Origin: Fratercula arctica
Lineage: Eukaryota; Chordata; Aves; Charadriiformes; Alcidae
Length of the DNA stretch: 64,000 bases
Direction of reading: 5' to 3'
Assembly (NCBI GenBank): GCA_947846985.1
Contig: CANTUZ010000003.1
Location: 92,718,674 to 92,782,673 of the forward strand
Every line of letters begins with the position of its first letter. Position 1 is the stretch's first letter. The translations under genes were made by a program, and so were the position numbers. Under the pieces are notes generated by a model. That model ran no database searches and was not told the origin of the DNA. It was given only the letters and a program-made list of their open reading frames with translations. This document shows, piece after piece, positions 36,036 to 48,900 of this stretch.

Positions 36036-39000
36036 ATGGGCAACGCAAGTGCCATGAAGTGTCGGCATCAATTTACTTCTTGCACAGACATCTGAGAAAA
36101 AATAAGGAATGAAGGAGAAATACAAACAGGGAGAAACCTTTCAACCAAAGTTTCAGTAAGGCATTTTTAACACAGTGGCTGTACATTCTTTCTAAAGGTG
36201 TACTTAGCAACACAAGGTGGAACAATGGTGCTTACAGAAATACACAGGTGATGCCTTCTGGCTCTTTTTCCCTTTGGTGGGGGGAAAAAGGCACTTGTCT
36301 ATTTTTTATTTTATTTTTTTTTTAATAAAGAGTTTCTGTGATTTCTCCTCCTCCCCTACTTAATTCCTATGTATGACGTACAGAGAAATAATGTCTTCAG
36401 CCATCAAATAAAAAAGGAATAGTTTATTTACTTCAGTTGTAGCTATTCTTTTATACTTGCAAAATAAACTTCAGAGCACCCCCAAGCAGATGACATCACT
36501 TCATGCACAGTCATTGCATTGTACGTATGTGCTGTACGGGATGTGCTAAGCCTCCCTCAGCTCTTCATTTTGATTGTAGAGACACAGGGGGGAGGCTGTT
36601 CTTATGAAAACCTGCCACCCCTGACAACTTTTATGCTGTAAATCTCTGTAGAAGTATGATCACGGGGTTCTCATGAATAAGCCATGTCGAATAACCTCTT
36701 AATTTTCCACTCCAATTTGTGTTGCATTCATAATTTTGTATGAAGCCTATTCGAGCTTGCCTCCTTCTATGTGAAATTAAAATAAAAGTCTAGTAGCCAC
36801 TGTCAGGGGACTTTATGTCACAGAAACATAAAAGTTTTATAGTAGAGATTACAGATTTTGAAGTAACATCTGTGGTTGTACAAAAAACAAATAAATAATA
36901 TTTTAACCCCTGTATGTTTTTGTATGTATGGTTACATTCAATACCAAAAAACAGAACAGCGAGAAGACAGCCATTAGACATCCCAAGTTGCCTTTTTTAC
37001 ATAAACTCAATTTTTAGAGAAAAATGTGCAATGTGGATATTTTGTTTCTCTCTGTATAAACTATTTGCAGTTTTGACTTTACCTTCTCTGAAGTGTATTC
37101 TCTCTCAACGACAATAATGAAACCATCCTATAATGTTTCCTTTCATTTCGCTATTAGTCATCCAAATTTTTAAATACAAACTTTGGCACACTTGATTTAA
37201 GCATTGATTTTTTTTTTTTTCCCTAGCCCTTAATTGTCTGTTAATGTTCAAAATTGTTGACTTGTATGCCAGTGAGAATATAAAGAAGTAACATGATAAT
37301 TCGAGCTATGCATTTTGCATGTGACGTACAAGACAAGACTAAAGGGAAAGGTAGTGGTATAATGTATACTCTAAAAGGAATTCTTGAGAAAAACAATAGA
37401 TAAGCCTTCCCTACCAAACCTGATGCCAAAGCAGCTTCTTGAGCACCTCATGTGTTGACAGAAAATGTGTAAATAGAGATCACTTGGGAGAAAAATGTCT
37501 GATAAGGTTGCCTACTAAAACAAAGTATATTTGCACATTCATTAGACACTTTTGAGAACGAGTTAAATGGTATTAATTTTGGTAATCTCTTTACGTCCCT
37601 TGCACAGCCCAGTATTTTAAATGATAAAATATAAAAGAGGCCCGATCTTTACAAGTAAGTCTTGTCTACAAGTGTCTACTGCTCTCTGTTTAGTTCCACA
37701 GAAACAGCACTGGGTGAGATTTCAGGGAGAAGATGGGAAAAGAAAATAGATATAAATGTGTCATTCTTCCCAGAGGCTCCGGGCAAAGCTTGAGACAGAA
37801 CGGTTCTCTTGCAGCTCCGGTTTGGCCAAACTCTCTCATAACCAACACCTCTGACATTAATGCTATAAGAAATCATCAGAATAGATGACCGCAAAGAATT
37901 TCATTCTTAAGAAACAAATCCAGACAATTGCATACAAGGTGATTAGCTTGTTAACGCATACAGGTGATCTCTAAAGTTTTAGAAGTAGGTCAGTTTTTGC
38001 TGTTTTATGGCATAATCTTCAGAAGTACTCCATAGCGCAACAAATAAAATGTTAGTGGTAATGACAAACTGTAGTTTCACCAGCAAACTTTTATTTTGAC
38101 TATAAAGTGTGTAAAACTGTTAAAAAGAAAAAAAAAAAAAACCAAACAACTGGTAACAGAATGAAAATATTATTTTCCATATGTAATGCATAAACATAGT
38201 GAATCAAAAGAAGCAAAAAACCCCCACATTTAAATACAAATGTGAACTGCTTTAAAAAATATAGCCTGAAAAATGCATAAAATTCCACAATGGAAAGAAA
38301 CTCATGGAGGAGAGAAAACATTCATACGTAAAAACCAAATAAGAATTGTTACAAACAAACAAATTCAACACTGAGGGTCAATTCAATGCAGACTCTGCAT
38401 AAGTGGATAGCTTAAGATTGGGAAACATTTTCTGCCTTCAAGCTGACTCACGAGTTTTAGCTTAAAATACAGAACTGAAGAATAAATCCTCAGGCCCATT
38501 ATAAGTCATTATGGGACACGTTGGTTAATCTAAGCATTTACCAATTCCAAATGTTGTGCAAGAGTGGGAAAAAAAGTTATCTGAAGAATGGTATACCACG
38601 TACCAAAAAATACCCGGAACTGAATTTTTAGTAACAGCACATTCAAGTAAATAAAGATTTGGAAAATAAAGACAGGATTATGAATTTAAAAGAAAGGCGT
38701 ATCAACTCCGGTGATACAGAAGACAATAGTGCTAGTTTAAATAAATATATTTAGAAGGCACAAAGCAAAGAGCTTGAGAGGTTTCAGAAGCCACTGACAG
38801 CGTGCTGCCCATGCGAACCAGATGCTCCTGGGATCTCGGGGAAGCCCCGCGTAAAACGCGTTCTCATCTCTTTCTGGTTCAACATCATAAAAGGCTATGA
38901 GATTTTCTGAACAAAAGACTAGTGAAAAATCACCTTTACCCATCAGGATCTCTGTCGCCACTCTTAATTCTGGAGGTTTAATTGCACTGTGATAAATACA

Positions 39001-42000
39001 TATTTTAGTGCCTCGGTTACTTAAGCGCAGGCAGGAACCAAGAGAAAGATGTTTAATAACCGTCCTCAAAATGATAACCAGTTCTTCACAACCCAATCTG
39101 GTATTTTATAATGGTGACTGCAATGCCTTCCCTACTAGGCTACTACCAAGTATTAGTAACATTGCTGCCGAATACTGCACTACGAAATCTCTATATATGT
39201 TGTGCATCTATAGTTTATATATATATAGAGAGAGAGTTTATATATAAAGTTTTCTCTCACAGCGATCACCAGGTTCAAGCAACCTGGTATGAACTGCTAC
39301 CAGAAAACTCTTATGAGTATTTCACAAAGTCTTTCTCTGGCCAAAGGAGCTCTACAGCACGATTTGGAGCTCCTAAATGAGGCAAGAAAGCAAGGCTGGA
39401 GAGGATTACACTAGATGTTGCTTCCCTGAACACCCTGCTCATGATCTGAGTTTACCCAGAGCCAAACACAGATCTACAACCAAATTTGCTCTTCCTTCAA
39501 AACGGGAAAGTGTCAACAGATGGTACCTTGAAAGGTTACTTGAAGGACAGAGGGAACAAAACCAAGTCCCTTAGTTTCAGAGACGTCAGCGTTGGTTCCT
39601 CCTAGCAGAGCCTAGCAGTTGTGTTTCATGTACAAACACATGCTGCATTTTTGCAAATGTTCTTAAATTGCTTAGATAATCGGGTTAAATGTGTTTGCTT
39701 GACCTGCTCACCACTGTATTATTATTTGGCCACGTAGTTTTTGGTTCCTTTACACTTAAAATGCAGTCACCGCATCCCCTCTGCTCAGGGATCACAGCTA
39801 AAGACGAAATGTCTTTATTTTGTGGGGCACATTACTCCCATCTGATTTCTTACAGCTTCAGTTTTATTCCCCTCCCCCTCAGACTTTTGTTTTACTGTTC
39901 TGTTTTGCTTGCTGTGCATCCATTCAAAAGGACTAGTAAACTGTGGCAGCTTTAGACTGCGTTAGTGGCTTGCTGAAGCCATTATTAAATTTGAAGAAAG
40001 AGAATCAAGTTAGTGGTGGAACTATTACCTAGCCATTCATGTAGGAGTTCTCTTTTTGGCCCTGGGAGAGTTAGGCAGCAAGAGAATAATGCAAAAACCT
40101 AAAGTTACCTAAAGTTAAATAGTTCAGTAAATCAGTTTCTTGAATAAAAGTGATTATCTCATATTCATACAGGAAAGTTACCTGCATCTGATTCAGAGAT
40201 TAGATTAACTTCCATAAATTTTATATACATATAAGGGCAAGGTTTTTCCCTTTTTTCTTCCCTCCGGACTGTGGAGCCCTAAGTTTCACCAATCCATAGG
40301 AAGCATGAGCCTGACCTCGGTGTGGTCAAAAGCAACCCCTTCCCTGAATTCCGCTAGCCCAGGTTTGTGGCCCTGGTGCCGAACGCTCCCCGGGATCCGC
40401 TGCGGTGGCTTCGTGCCTCTCCTCCCTCTCGTTTGCAGTTGCATCCTCCCTTCCATGATTTGACCCGGAAGGAAAGGTTGTCATTTCTGACAGAGCCACA
40501 AACAGAAAGCATGTGAAACATACCCCTTCCATCCGGAATCCTATTTCACATGTAAATGGCCACATAATAATGTAAAAAGCAATTTTCTATCCACTTAATA
40601 CACTTCCATTGAACTGAACCTTAAATGTTGCAAAGCAAAAATATAATGAAGGAAAGAAGAAACCAGTCGGCATGTACTGTGATTCATTCAGTGACAGCTG
40701 CGTATCATTCAGAAGTGAAAGAAAATAATACAATAAGGTATGCAATTGAAAGTTCTTCAAATATATTGACTGGAGACAGAACATATTTACATTGAAACTT
40801 CAGTAAACAATTCAATGCATTTGTGTTTGTAGAACAGCAGACTCAGAGATAAAACTGCTAACAGACGTAGACTACATTCTTTCTAGCTACAAATTTATTT
40901 TGGTCTAGAGTCTGTAATGTTTGTTAGCAATTAATATTTGAAAACCACATTTCCTTAAGGTGTCGTGAAGCTCGAGTTTTCCCCTTAAACGCCAACCAAG
41001 GCAAGGTCACCCTTAAACTTGTTCTCCATGGCCTACACCCACACCTACATGTGTGCAGACGGATTTCAACATCCATCTGGTACACTCTAGTTGTAGTGGG
41101 TGTAACAGATTTCAAGGAAAGTTTATATGACTCAGTACATCCAGAATCTAACAAAAACACGCTAATCCCCACCGCCCCCCCCAAACCAACAGTGTTTTGA
41201 TTCCTGAGATACTTCTCATGTTCTAACGTGTCGCGTTAGAGCAACAGTTCTACTGCATTGGTAAAATGCAGGGTTAGGAGGTGGCTTTATGTAGTGTATT
41301 TGGAGAAACAAGTTTATAAAATGCTAGTTTAGCCCCTGGGGTTTTTACAAGACTTTTACGTAAACATTACAGAAAAAGAAGAAAAAAAAAAAAATTGAGT
41401 GTACACTGACATGAAAAATAGAATTTCACCCTTGTGAAAAAAAAAAAAGAAGCGCCAAAATACCTTGTGTGATTAACCATTAGTTTAAAAAATATGCTTA
41501 TTTAACAAAGCTGTGCATATCTAACATCTGTCATAAACCACAGTCGTAAAACATAAAGGGAGGAAGGATGATACAATCAATCCTTTTGCCATATCACAGT
41601 GCTCTTTCAGCACTGAAACCAAGTCCAGTTTAAGACAAAAATATTGGTTCTTAAAACATCACTAAGTAGGCTGCACTGTTACTCAGTCGTATGAAGGATG
41701 CTGTTGTAATTCTTATTAACTGTAGCAGAATCCCTGCTCCCCTAGAGATAAACATCATTACAGTGGACATAAACGATGCCTGAAAGTGGGATGTCCCGTT
41801 ACTGCACGTTCTTCTATAAAGTGTATATATACAAAACACAAATAAAATCTAAGCAATATTAGCTGAACATAATTACCCAGGAAAGGCAGGCAGTATTTCT
41901 GCAAATACTACCATGCAAAACTAAATGAATTTTATAAAAAAAAAAAAAAAAAAAAAAAAGTCTGGCTCAAGAACAAAATCAGAAACATGGACTCTTGTGC

Positions 42001-45000
42001 CGTGAGTCCAGGCAGCACTGGGTCACTCCCTGCGCTGCTGAGCCAGCTCAGCCTGGGCTTCATCCTTTGTACTGAAAAGACGTTTTGAACTCCACCGTGT
42101 GGACAAAAGGAGGGATGTTGCAGCCTCAGAAGAGTTCCCCTCTTCCCAAGTTTATTACTTTCTGAGTAGTTCTGCACATAGCGATTTGAAGAAAATCCCA
42201 ACACGTTCTTGGTAGGTGATAAAGCAATTTGCCATAAAGTACAATAGCCTGACCCTGAACTAGAACAAAGCTTAGAGAGCTTTTAAGAAAGGTTTAAAAC
42301 ATTTTGTCAAAGGTATTTCAGTTCAAAGTCCTGTTGTACGTAAACATTTCCAGATCAGAAAAAGACCTTATGCTACTGGACAAAATAATCCTCCCTGTTT
42401 AGTTCCTTGCAACGCTTACTGCAGCACAGACTGCTCAAAACAGATACGAAATTGATAAAGCAAATTGCAAAATAGGTTAGCACCCCCTCAGCCCTTCCCG
42501 GCCCCCTTCCCCAAACCCAAAACAACATCAGTCTGAAACTGCAAAGAAATTTCAGGGGCCAAACCAGAAAACTGTGCAGAAGCACCTTTCCAGCTACCTT
42601 CTGCTTTCAATTCTAAAAATGTAGAGTAGGAGCAACCCAGTGTGAAGTAAAGTTATGCTGGGATTAACTCTGTTCTACCCCAGCGAAGAACACGGCATCT
42701 TAAAAAAAGGTATCGAGATAGCCCACGTAACAAAATACCCGTTTTCTCAAGTGAGAAAATTAAAGTGGGCTTTTAGCAAAATATAAAATAATGCAACAAG
42801 ATAATTACCAAAGTTAGCTGCAAATCAATTCAAAGTGGTCAAATACATTTTAAAAGACCTTTAGATTTGAGCCTATAAAAAGAAAAAAGGCATCTGTAGG
42901 AAACATAGATGAAAAAATAAACTTCTCCAAATATAAAAAGTGTTCTGCTTTCCGATAAGTTCAAGTAAATTAACATACAGCAATTTCATCTGGCAAATAA
43001 CAGATGCTTGGTTTCAGCTAGCTAAAAGCCCCAAAATATACACATACCACTAACGCGGCGCAGTAGCCTATGTACAGCCTTCCAGGACAGGGGCTGCTTG
43101 GAAACCTCTCAGTCACGTGGATACCCTTTACAAGACAGCACCCTTTTCGATATTATCACAGAAAATGAAGTTTAAAATTAACTTAGGAAGTAAAAAAATA
43201 TTTAGATTTTTACAGATATTGGAATTACTAAAGAAGTAAAAAGAAATCAATGAAAAAAAAAACCCCAAAAACAAAGCAATGTTCATGCAAGATACCTGAC
43301 CAGCAGTTCATTTGGCTGAATGGAAAACAGTATGCGGGGCCTGTTCCTCCGCTGACGTATATACACCGATATATACATAGGTGGAAGGCCCCCGGCTTTA
43401 CTTGCTGGGCTGGCAGACCTGTGGCCCGGAGAGCAGCAGCAGGTTTCAAGCCACCTCACCAGTTCCCAGCGCTCACACGGCTTCTGAGGACCAGATCTGG
43501 AAAAGTGGCCAACGCTGCAGAGCAAACCAAGACGTGCTCCATGGGCACCGGAGGTCTGGAACGGGAGCAGCATGTTTTGAGCTAAGCATAGCCTGGACCA
43601 CGTGTTCCAAATGCACCTTCACCTCGGCAGGACAGGTGCCCACCGTTCCCAGAGTGGAGGACGTGCCGGCCTAGGGAAGGGGCGGTCACCGCCTTCAAGG
43701 GACAGTGACAGCAGCAAAGGAGGCATGAGGACTGTGGTTCACCTGTGAGCTTTGACCCGTCCATCTCCATCCTCACGAGGGACAGGCAAAGCACCCTGAC
43801 CCCTCCAAGGGGTCCCCAGCTGCAGGGCACATTACAGCTCGCAGATTCCCTTCAGGGGATGGTATTGTGGTACGCCATAGCTTTCTGCCATCTTCCTCCG
43901 TTCTGCCCTCTCCTGTCCCAGGTGTTTACTCTCAGCCTTTGATCTCCGAGCTTACTTAATCATCGCTCTTGTGCCAAGCACCTTCTTCCCTCAAAACGCC
44001 CCGCTGATTAGCACATTAAGTGGCACTCTGAGGTTGCTCTTAGACTATGCGTTCTCACTCAGAAAGTGTGGCTAAGCCTTGCCTGTGCTCCTCAGCTACC
44101 CGGGTTAACTCTGTTATCTCTTGTCTGGGTACAAGCGCTAGGAACCCTATTCGGAACAAATGCCAATGTATTTTTTTTTTTTTTTTTAAAAGACTCCCAC
44201 CATTCATTCCTTACTGTTTTTAAGCAAAACCCGGAAGTCAGCCAGATTAATGTCTTACGACAGCTTCTCTGGAACCCAGCACTTCCGATCTGGGAATGCG
44301 TCCCTGGCGGCTCAGTACTGCCCAAGCATGGAGATCACCAAAGCCACTTACCAGCCTGAAGTGGGACACAACCACTGGCTTCCTAATGGTGGGGCAAGAG
44401 CCCTCACTGCTGCTTTTGAACTATGGGTTTATTTTGAGGTTGTGGGTTATTATAGCTGTCCATGTTCTCTCAATAGCACCTTCACTTTCTATTGCACTGT
44501 AGCAAATTCCTTAGGACTAATCTAGGATCATCTGTTTCCTAATAATCAGGAGTGTTTCCTGATAATCAGGAGCCAATCCTCCTCCCTCTTTTTCAGACTC
44601 AGCCTCTGTACGATTGATTTTCTCCATCTTTTCTTTTGCTCAACCCTTTGAGGTCTATAGCTGTTTTTCCTTTATTGACAACGTCAGGTCCTGTAGGATT
44701 TACTCAATGCCTGCAAACTGCATGCAGTCGTGCTGTCTGTAGTAGACCCTTCCAAGGAGGGTTTCGTAATTTTTCCAAATTTCTCTTGAGCTCATTTTTT
44801 TGGAAACAGTTATTAGGACCTGTGAGTTTTGCGCTCTAATGTTTCCATGTTCTTCTCAAGTTTATTTTGGCACACAATTGTTGCAGGAGGAAAAGGAAAA
44901 GTGTGCCATCTGTAAGGCTAGTGGCTTGCAAAGTTCCTTCTTTGACTCTCGCTGTGTACCCACCACCTCTGCTCCAAAGCAAGAGGTCGCCTTTGCTGTA

Positions 45001-45858
45001 AGCAGACTTAATGGCAGAGTAGCTTGGTTATAGGCAGTAATTACTAAATCCACGTAACAGTTAGAAGACATGCCCGTTATCAGCTACGAACACCACTGCC
45101 AGCCCCTGAAAGTTTAATATCGGAGTCTACGTAACCATGACTAAACGAACATACAAGCCCTCAGTTGGGACAACATCCAGTCAGGAGAGACGCTTATCGG
45201 GGCCTCACCTGGCGAATTTTCAGTCAGCCCGAAGCTAAACGTTGTGTGGGGTTAGAGAGATCACAAACACATCTTCGTTTCCTTCTTCGACATCTAGGAA
45301 GTGACTGAAATGGTGGGTAGCGTTCGTGGGGCACGACACAGACCCGGTTCAGAAGCATGTGTTGAATCCTCCTCAAGGGACACGAACGTTTAGACTAGAC
45401 AGAGTTCCCAGTGCTCCAGCTCAGGTCCTGCATTCGCCACAAACGCGTATGCTTTGAAACTTCAGAAATGCATTTTCTCCACTTGAACTTCAACACCAGC
45501 AAGGAAAATAAAGCCAGCTTACATACCGAGGCATACGTACAGTCTCAAGTTATAATAAAATATTTTTTGTTCGAAGAAAGAAGCTTATGAAAATGATTTG
45601 GGCCTATTTTCTCCTCTAAGCAAAATAAATATGAGAAACAAAACACATGGAATGCACTCTGGGAAATACATATCATCATTTCATAATTACGACACTGCAA
45701 ATAACATAGAGAAAGGCTCAATTCTGTGCCTTATAAATTATCCATATGCCACGCAGTGTCGAGGGGGAAAAAATGCACCAAGTATTTAAAAGTTTAAATT
45801 AACTTATTGAGAGGAGTGAAAAGTGACTGTGAACCCAAGTGTCTACGGGAGAGGGTTT
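36036..45858. other. Intergenic interval with the 3' UTRs of both collagens
   Basis: 9.8 kb between the COL9A1 and COL19A1 stop codons, mostly A/T-rich. It must contain both 3' UTRs, whose ends cannot be fixed from sequence alone. No domain-bearing open frame, RNA gene or transposon was recognised. G+C-rich pockets occur at about 40340-40480 and 43385-43860. A 20-nt sequence is tandemly duplicated with one mismatch at 44533-44572. A24 lies at 41936-41959 and T17 at 44171-44187. Confidence 0.7.
36324..36933 (+). terminator. Candidate COL9A1 polyadenylation signals
   Basis: AATAAA hexamers at 36324, 36407, 36463, 36781 and 36890 downstream of the stop codon. The one at 36890-36895 is followed by a TG/T-rich stretch (36911-36933), as expected for a cleavage-factor site, and is the best-placed candidate. 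Which ones are used cannot be told. Confidence 0.35.
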
Positions 45859-45995
45859 TTATTTCCCGCTGGTGTGTGACCGAGTCTGTGATATATGGTA
45901 ATAGCAATCTGCCGGATTGCATCTTCCGTTGGGTCCAGGTGGCCCCTGCGGTCCGGGTGAGCCTGGCGTCCCCGGTGGGCCCGGCAGGCCAGCAG
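45859..45995 (-). CDS. COL19A1: COL19A1 terminal exon
   Basis: 137 nt, entered in phase 1. It completes the imperfection GPAAA, then [18 protein letters not shown] and GPNGR, then the non-helical tail with CNPADC and stop TAA. The acceptor is TTTTACCAG on the minus strand. The Cys pair corresponds to the FACIT trimer knot. Confidence 0.93.
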
Positions 45996-48900
45996 CTGGT
46001 AAAACAAAGCTAGAATTAGCAGAGTCCTCGCCAGAGCGCGTGCGGTGCCCCGCGTTTCATCACCAAGAGTCGGCTGCACGCCAGCTCCTCCGCGAGAAGG
46101 CAGGTGGGTCTGACCGCATGCTACAACCAAGCGCGTGAGAAGCAGGAGAAAGGCCTGTTAGTTCATAAATAACAATAGCAGAAAGAAATCTGGAGACTTG
46201 TACCTGCAGGGCCGGGTGGTCCAGGGTTACCGGGCAGTCCAATTCCAGGCTCGCCTCTTTCTCCTTTCTGTCCTCTATAACCTATACAGAATAAAGATAG
46301 GAAAATAAGAGCGTCCTCTTATTATAAGCAGCCATCTTCTGTATATCTTAGTGACATGAAAGTATCAAGACAAATGTAACTGGGAAAGCACATGCTCACT
46401 TCTTTTTCTGAGACAGTTCTATTTATATGTTCCTTCTGGAAAATACGAGGATTTCTAGCAGTAATCATTGCACCCTCTCCCAGAAAACTCTCACTCTGTT
46501 TGCCAGCCGGACCATTCCCTGAGATGTTAAGTTACCTTCCTGAAGTTCCTCTGATAAAGAACGAAATGCATGTTCTGTTCCAGTATTACCTGTTCGATGA
46601 AGTGATGCAAAGCACCAACCCAAAGGCCGTCTGGAGTCTGACCAGCCCTTCTCTGATAGCCCACCGACCGAGTGAGACTTCAGCCTCTCCACTCGCCATA
46701 AATCTTTATGGCTGCACTTTTTTAGACTGTAAACTGGAAGTTGTATGCTCAGGTACTCCCCTACACGTGAGAGAAGACCCACTCCTGCTCCAGAGTTACA
46801 GCGCTGCCCTCGTGGCTTGAGGCATCTTTAGAGCTTGTACAGATTATGGCTTCTAGTGTGCGAAACCTACTTTGATCCAAGTGCCTGCATATTGTTAACA
46901 AGGTGTGATTACTAATTACACTTTGAATATTTGTATCAGTTTTCTTCACAGGGCATAGCTTTGTATGTATCTAAATAGCTTCTCTCTTCTCAAGTGCTGC
47001 AACTCATGTCCAACCTGTTTCTTTTTCCTTAAACTCTTTGTAAAAAAATTATTAGTTGGAGACACTCTGGTTGTTTTAGAGCAGAGGACTCGTGGGCATC
47101 AGTATAACATTTTGTTTGATATTGCAAGAGTTAAAAATCCATCTAAAAATGTAGCTTTTTCTGTTTAGGCCACGTAATCTGTGTAGAACAGGGGATTAAG
47201 GCATTTTTAAAGGAACAAGTGTGACACCTGCCACAACCCCCTACTTTAAAAGGGATTATAAGGAAATCCTCTTCCCTCCCCAAACCTCAGATGCTGGCAC
47301 GTGAGGTGACATATGTTGAAGGCTGATTTGCCAACTTCTGATCACATTTGGAATTAAATTTGTTCTGCTTCAGGGACCAGCATATTTCCAGTGTCACGTA
47401 TGCCATACAATAAACTTCCTCTTGTGGAGAGCTGTAACTTAGCCTGAATTAAAAGAGAAGTCAGCACAGTGGTATCAATCCACCTGATGCCTCAGGAAGA
47501 TTAGTGGGCACTGACAGATGGATGGCAAAGGTTGTCTTGTCAGTGTACTGTGGTCTATGGTAACACTGGTACTTTACAGGACAACTGTGAGTGCTGTGGG
47601 TACCAATTCAGGGTTGTTACAACAGCAACAATGCAGTAGGAATGGTACACACAGTATTCAAGCTTTCCGTTAAACGCAGGCTCATTATACGCTTTGGTGG
47701 AAAGTCTGTTGCAATCATTCTAGGTTTCAAACAGAGCATCAATTATCTTACTCTTCTCTCAGCCCCCCAACAAGGAAATCACAGTGAGGCAAAACCATTA
47801 GCAAATGCATGCAGAGTGACACGCATGACACAACAAAAGGAAATCAACTGTTCAAAAGCTCACAGAGAAACAAACAATATTAACCATGCATTCTGATCAC
47901 TGAGTTGTGTTAAGCAGACTTGTACAAGGCATATACGCACACAAGCTATAAAGACCCAGAAAAGGGAATATGCAGGTGTTTGTATTCAATTATAAATCTT
48001 GATTTTGCTCTTTAATGACCATGGCAGTATCTATAACTAAATCAAGTTGGTTGGCTCTGTAAGTCTTGTGTAGCACATAGTAGTTGCTACTGTTGGAGAA
48101 GCTCAATCACACAACCACAGGATCTATTACATTTCCTATTTATTTTATATATATCCCTACGTTTCTTAATTTACAATAGATAGTAACAGTACATTTCTCA
48201 CTACAAACCCAGTTAATTGTGATTTTACAAAGTAGTGTTGCCACTAATCATTTGTATGGCATTTCTTTAGTTACGGGGAAAAGAGAGAAATCACATTTAC
48301 GATATATCACATTTACAAGCTCCATGACAACCATTACTGTAGGTAACCAAGACATTATAGTTGAAAAGGGACCGAGACCAACTGAAAGATTCTGTAAACA
48401 TCACTGGAATCCAAGACAATAAGGAAGAAACCCCACAATAGCACAAAGAGCAGCCTGCCAATGCAAATGCATGATCCAGGGTAGCGTAAAGCATTACTGG
48501 CTGTATCTGAATACACAAGCAGAGGTGTAATTTGTACACACCTGCAGGTACGTTCTGTTGACCCTGTTGATCTGAAAAGATACCCAGGTATCTTTTCTAA
48601 AAATAAGGCTTTATTTAATAGGGTGTAAGCATACTAGTCAACAGGCCTATATGTAAACAATTGGAACAATGTAACGTGTAATTCCAGCAGGAAAATATTT
48701 GATTTTTAATGAGGTATATTTTGCTCAGACGTAGGACCTTGATTACACTTCTAGAGGATAACACGACCTTCTCTCTGAGCTTAAAGTGACAAACTTACAC
48801 ACAAAGGAGAATGTTACCATTCACTTTAATCAGGTTTTGATTTACTGTTTTTAACATAAGGCACACATAAGATGCCGTCTGTTTTTACTGGTAGAATTAC

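Noticed and set aside
35703..36125. 140-codon minus-strand open frame over the last COL9A1 exon
   Set aside because: Shadow of the G+C-rich Gly-Pro codons on the opposite strand; no motif of its own. The same applies to minus frames over 14398-14469 and 28906-29052 and plus frames over COL19A1 exons.
38790..38870. Collagen-like reading on the minus strand (GASGSHGQ)
   Set aside because: Only about three triplets are in register, Gly is lost on both sides, and no splice sites fit.
38737..39096. 119-codon minus-strand frame between the collagens
   Set aside because: No recognisable domain; length is within chance expectation over 10 kb; may be UTR sequence.
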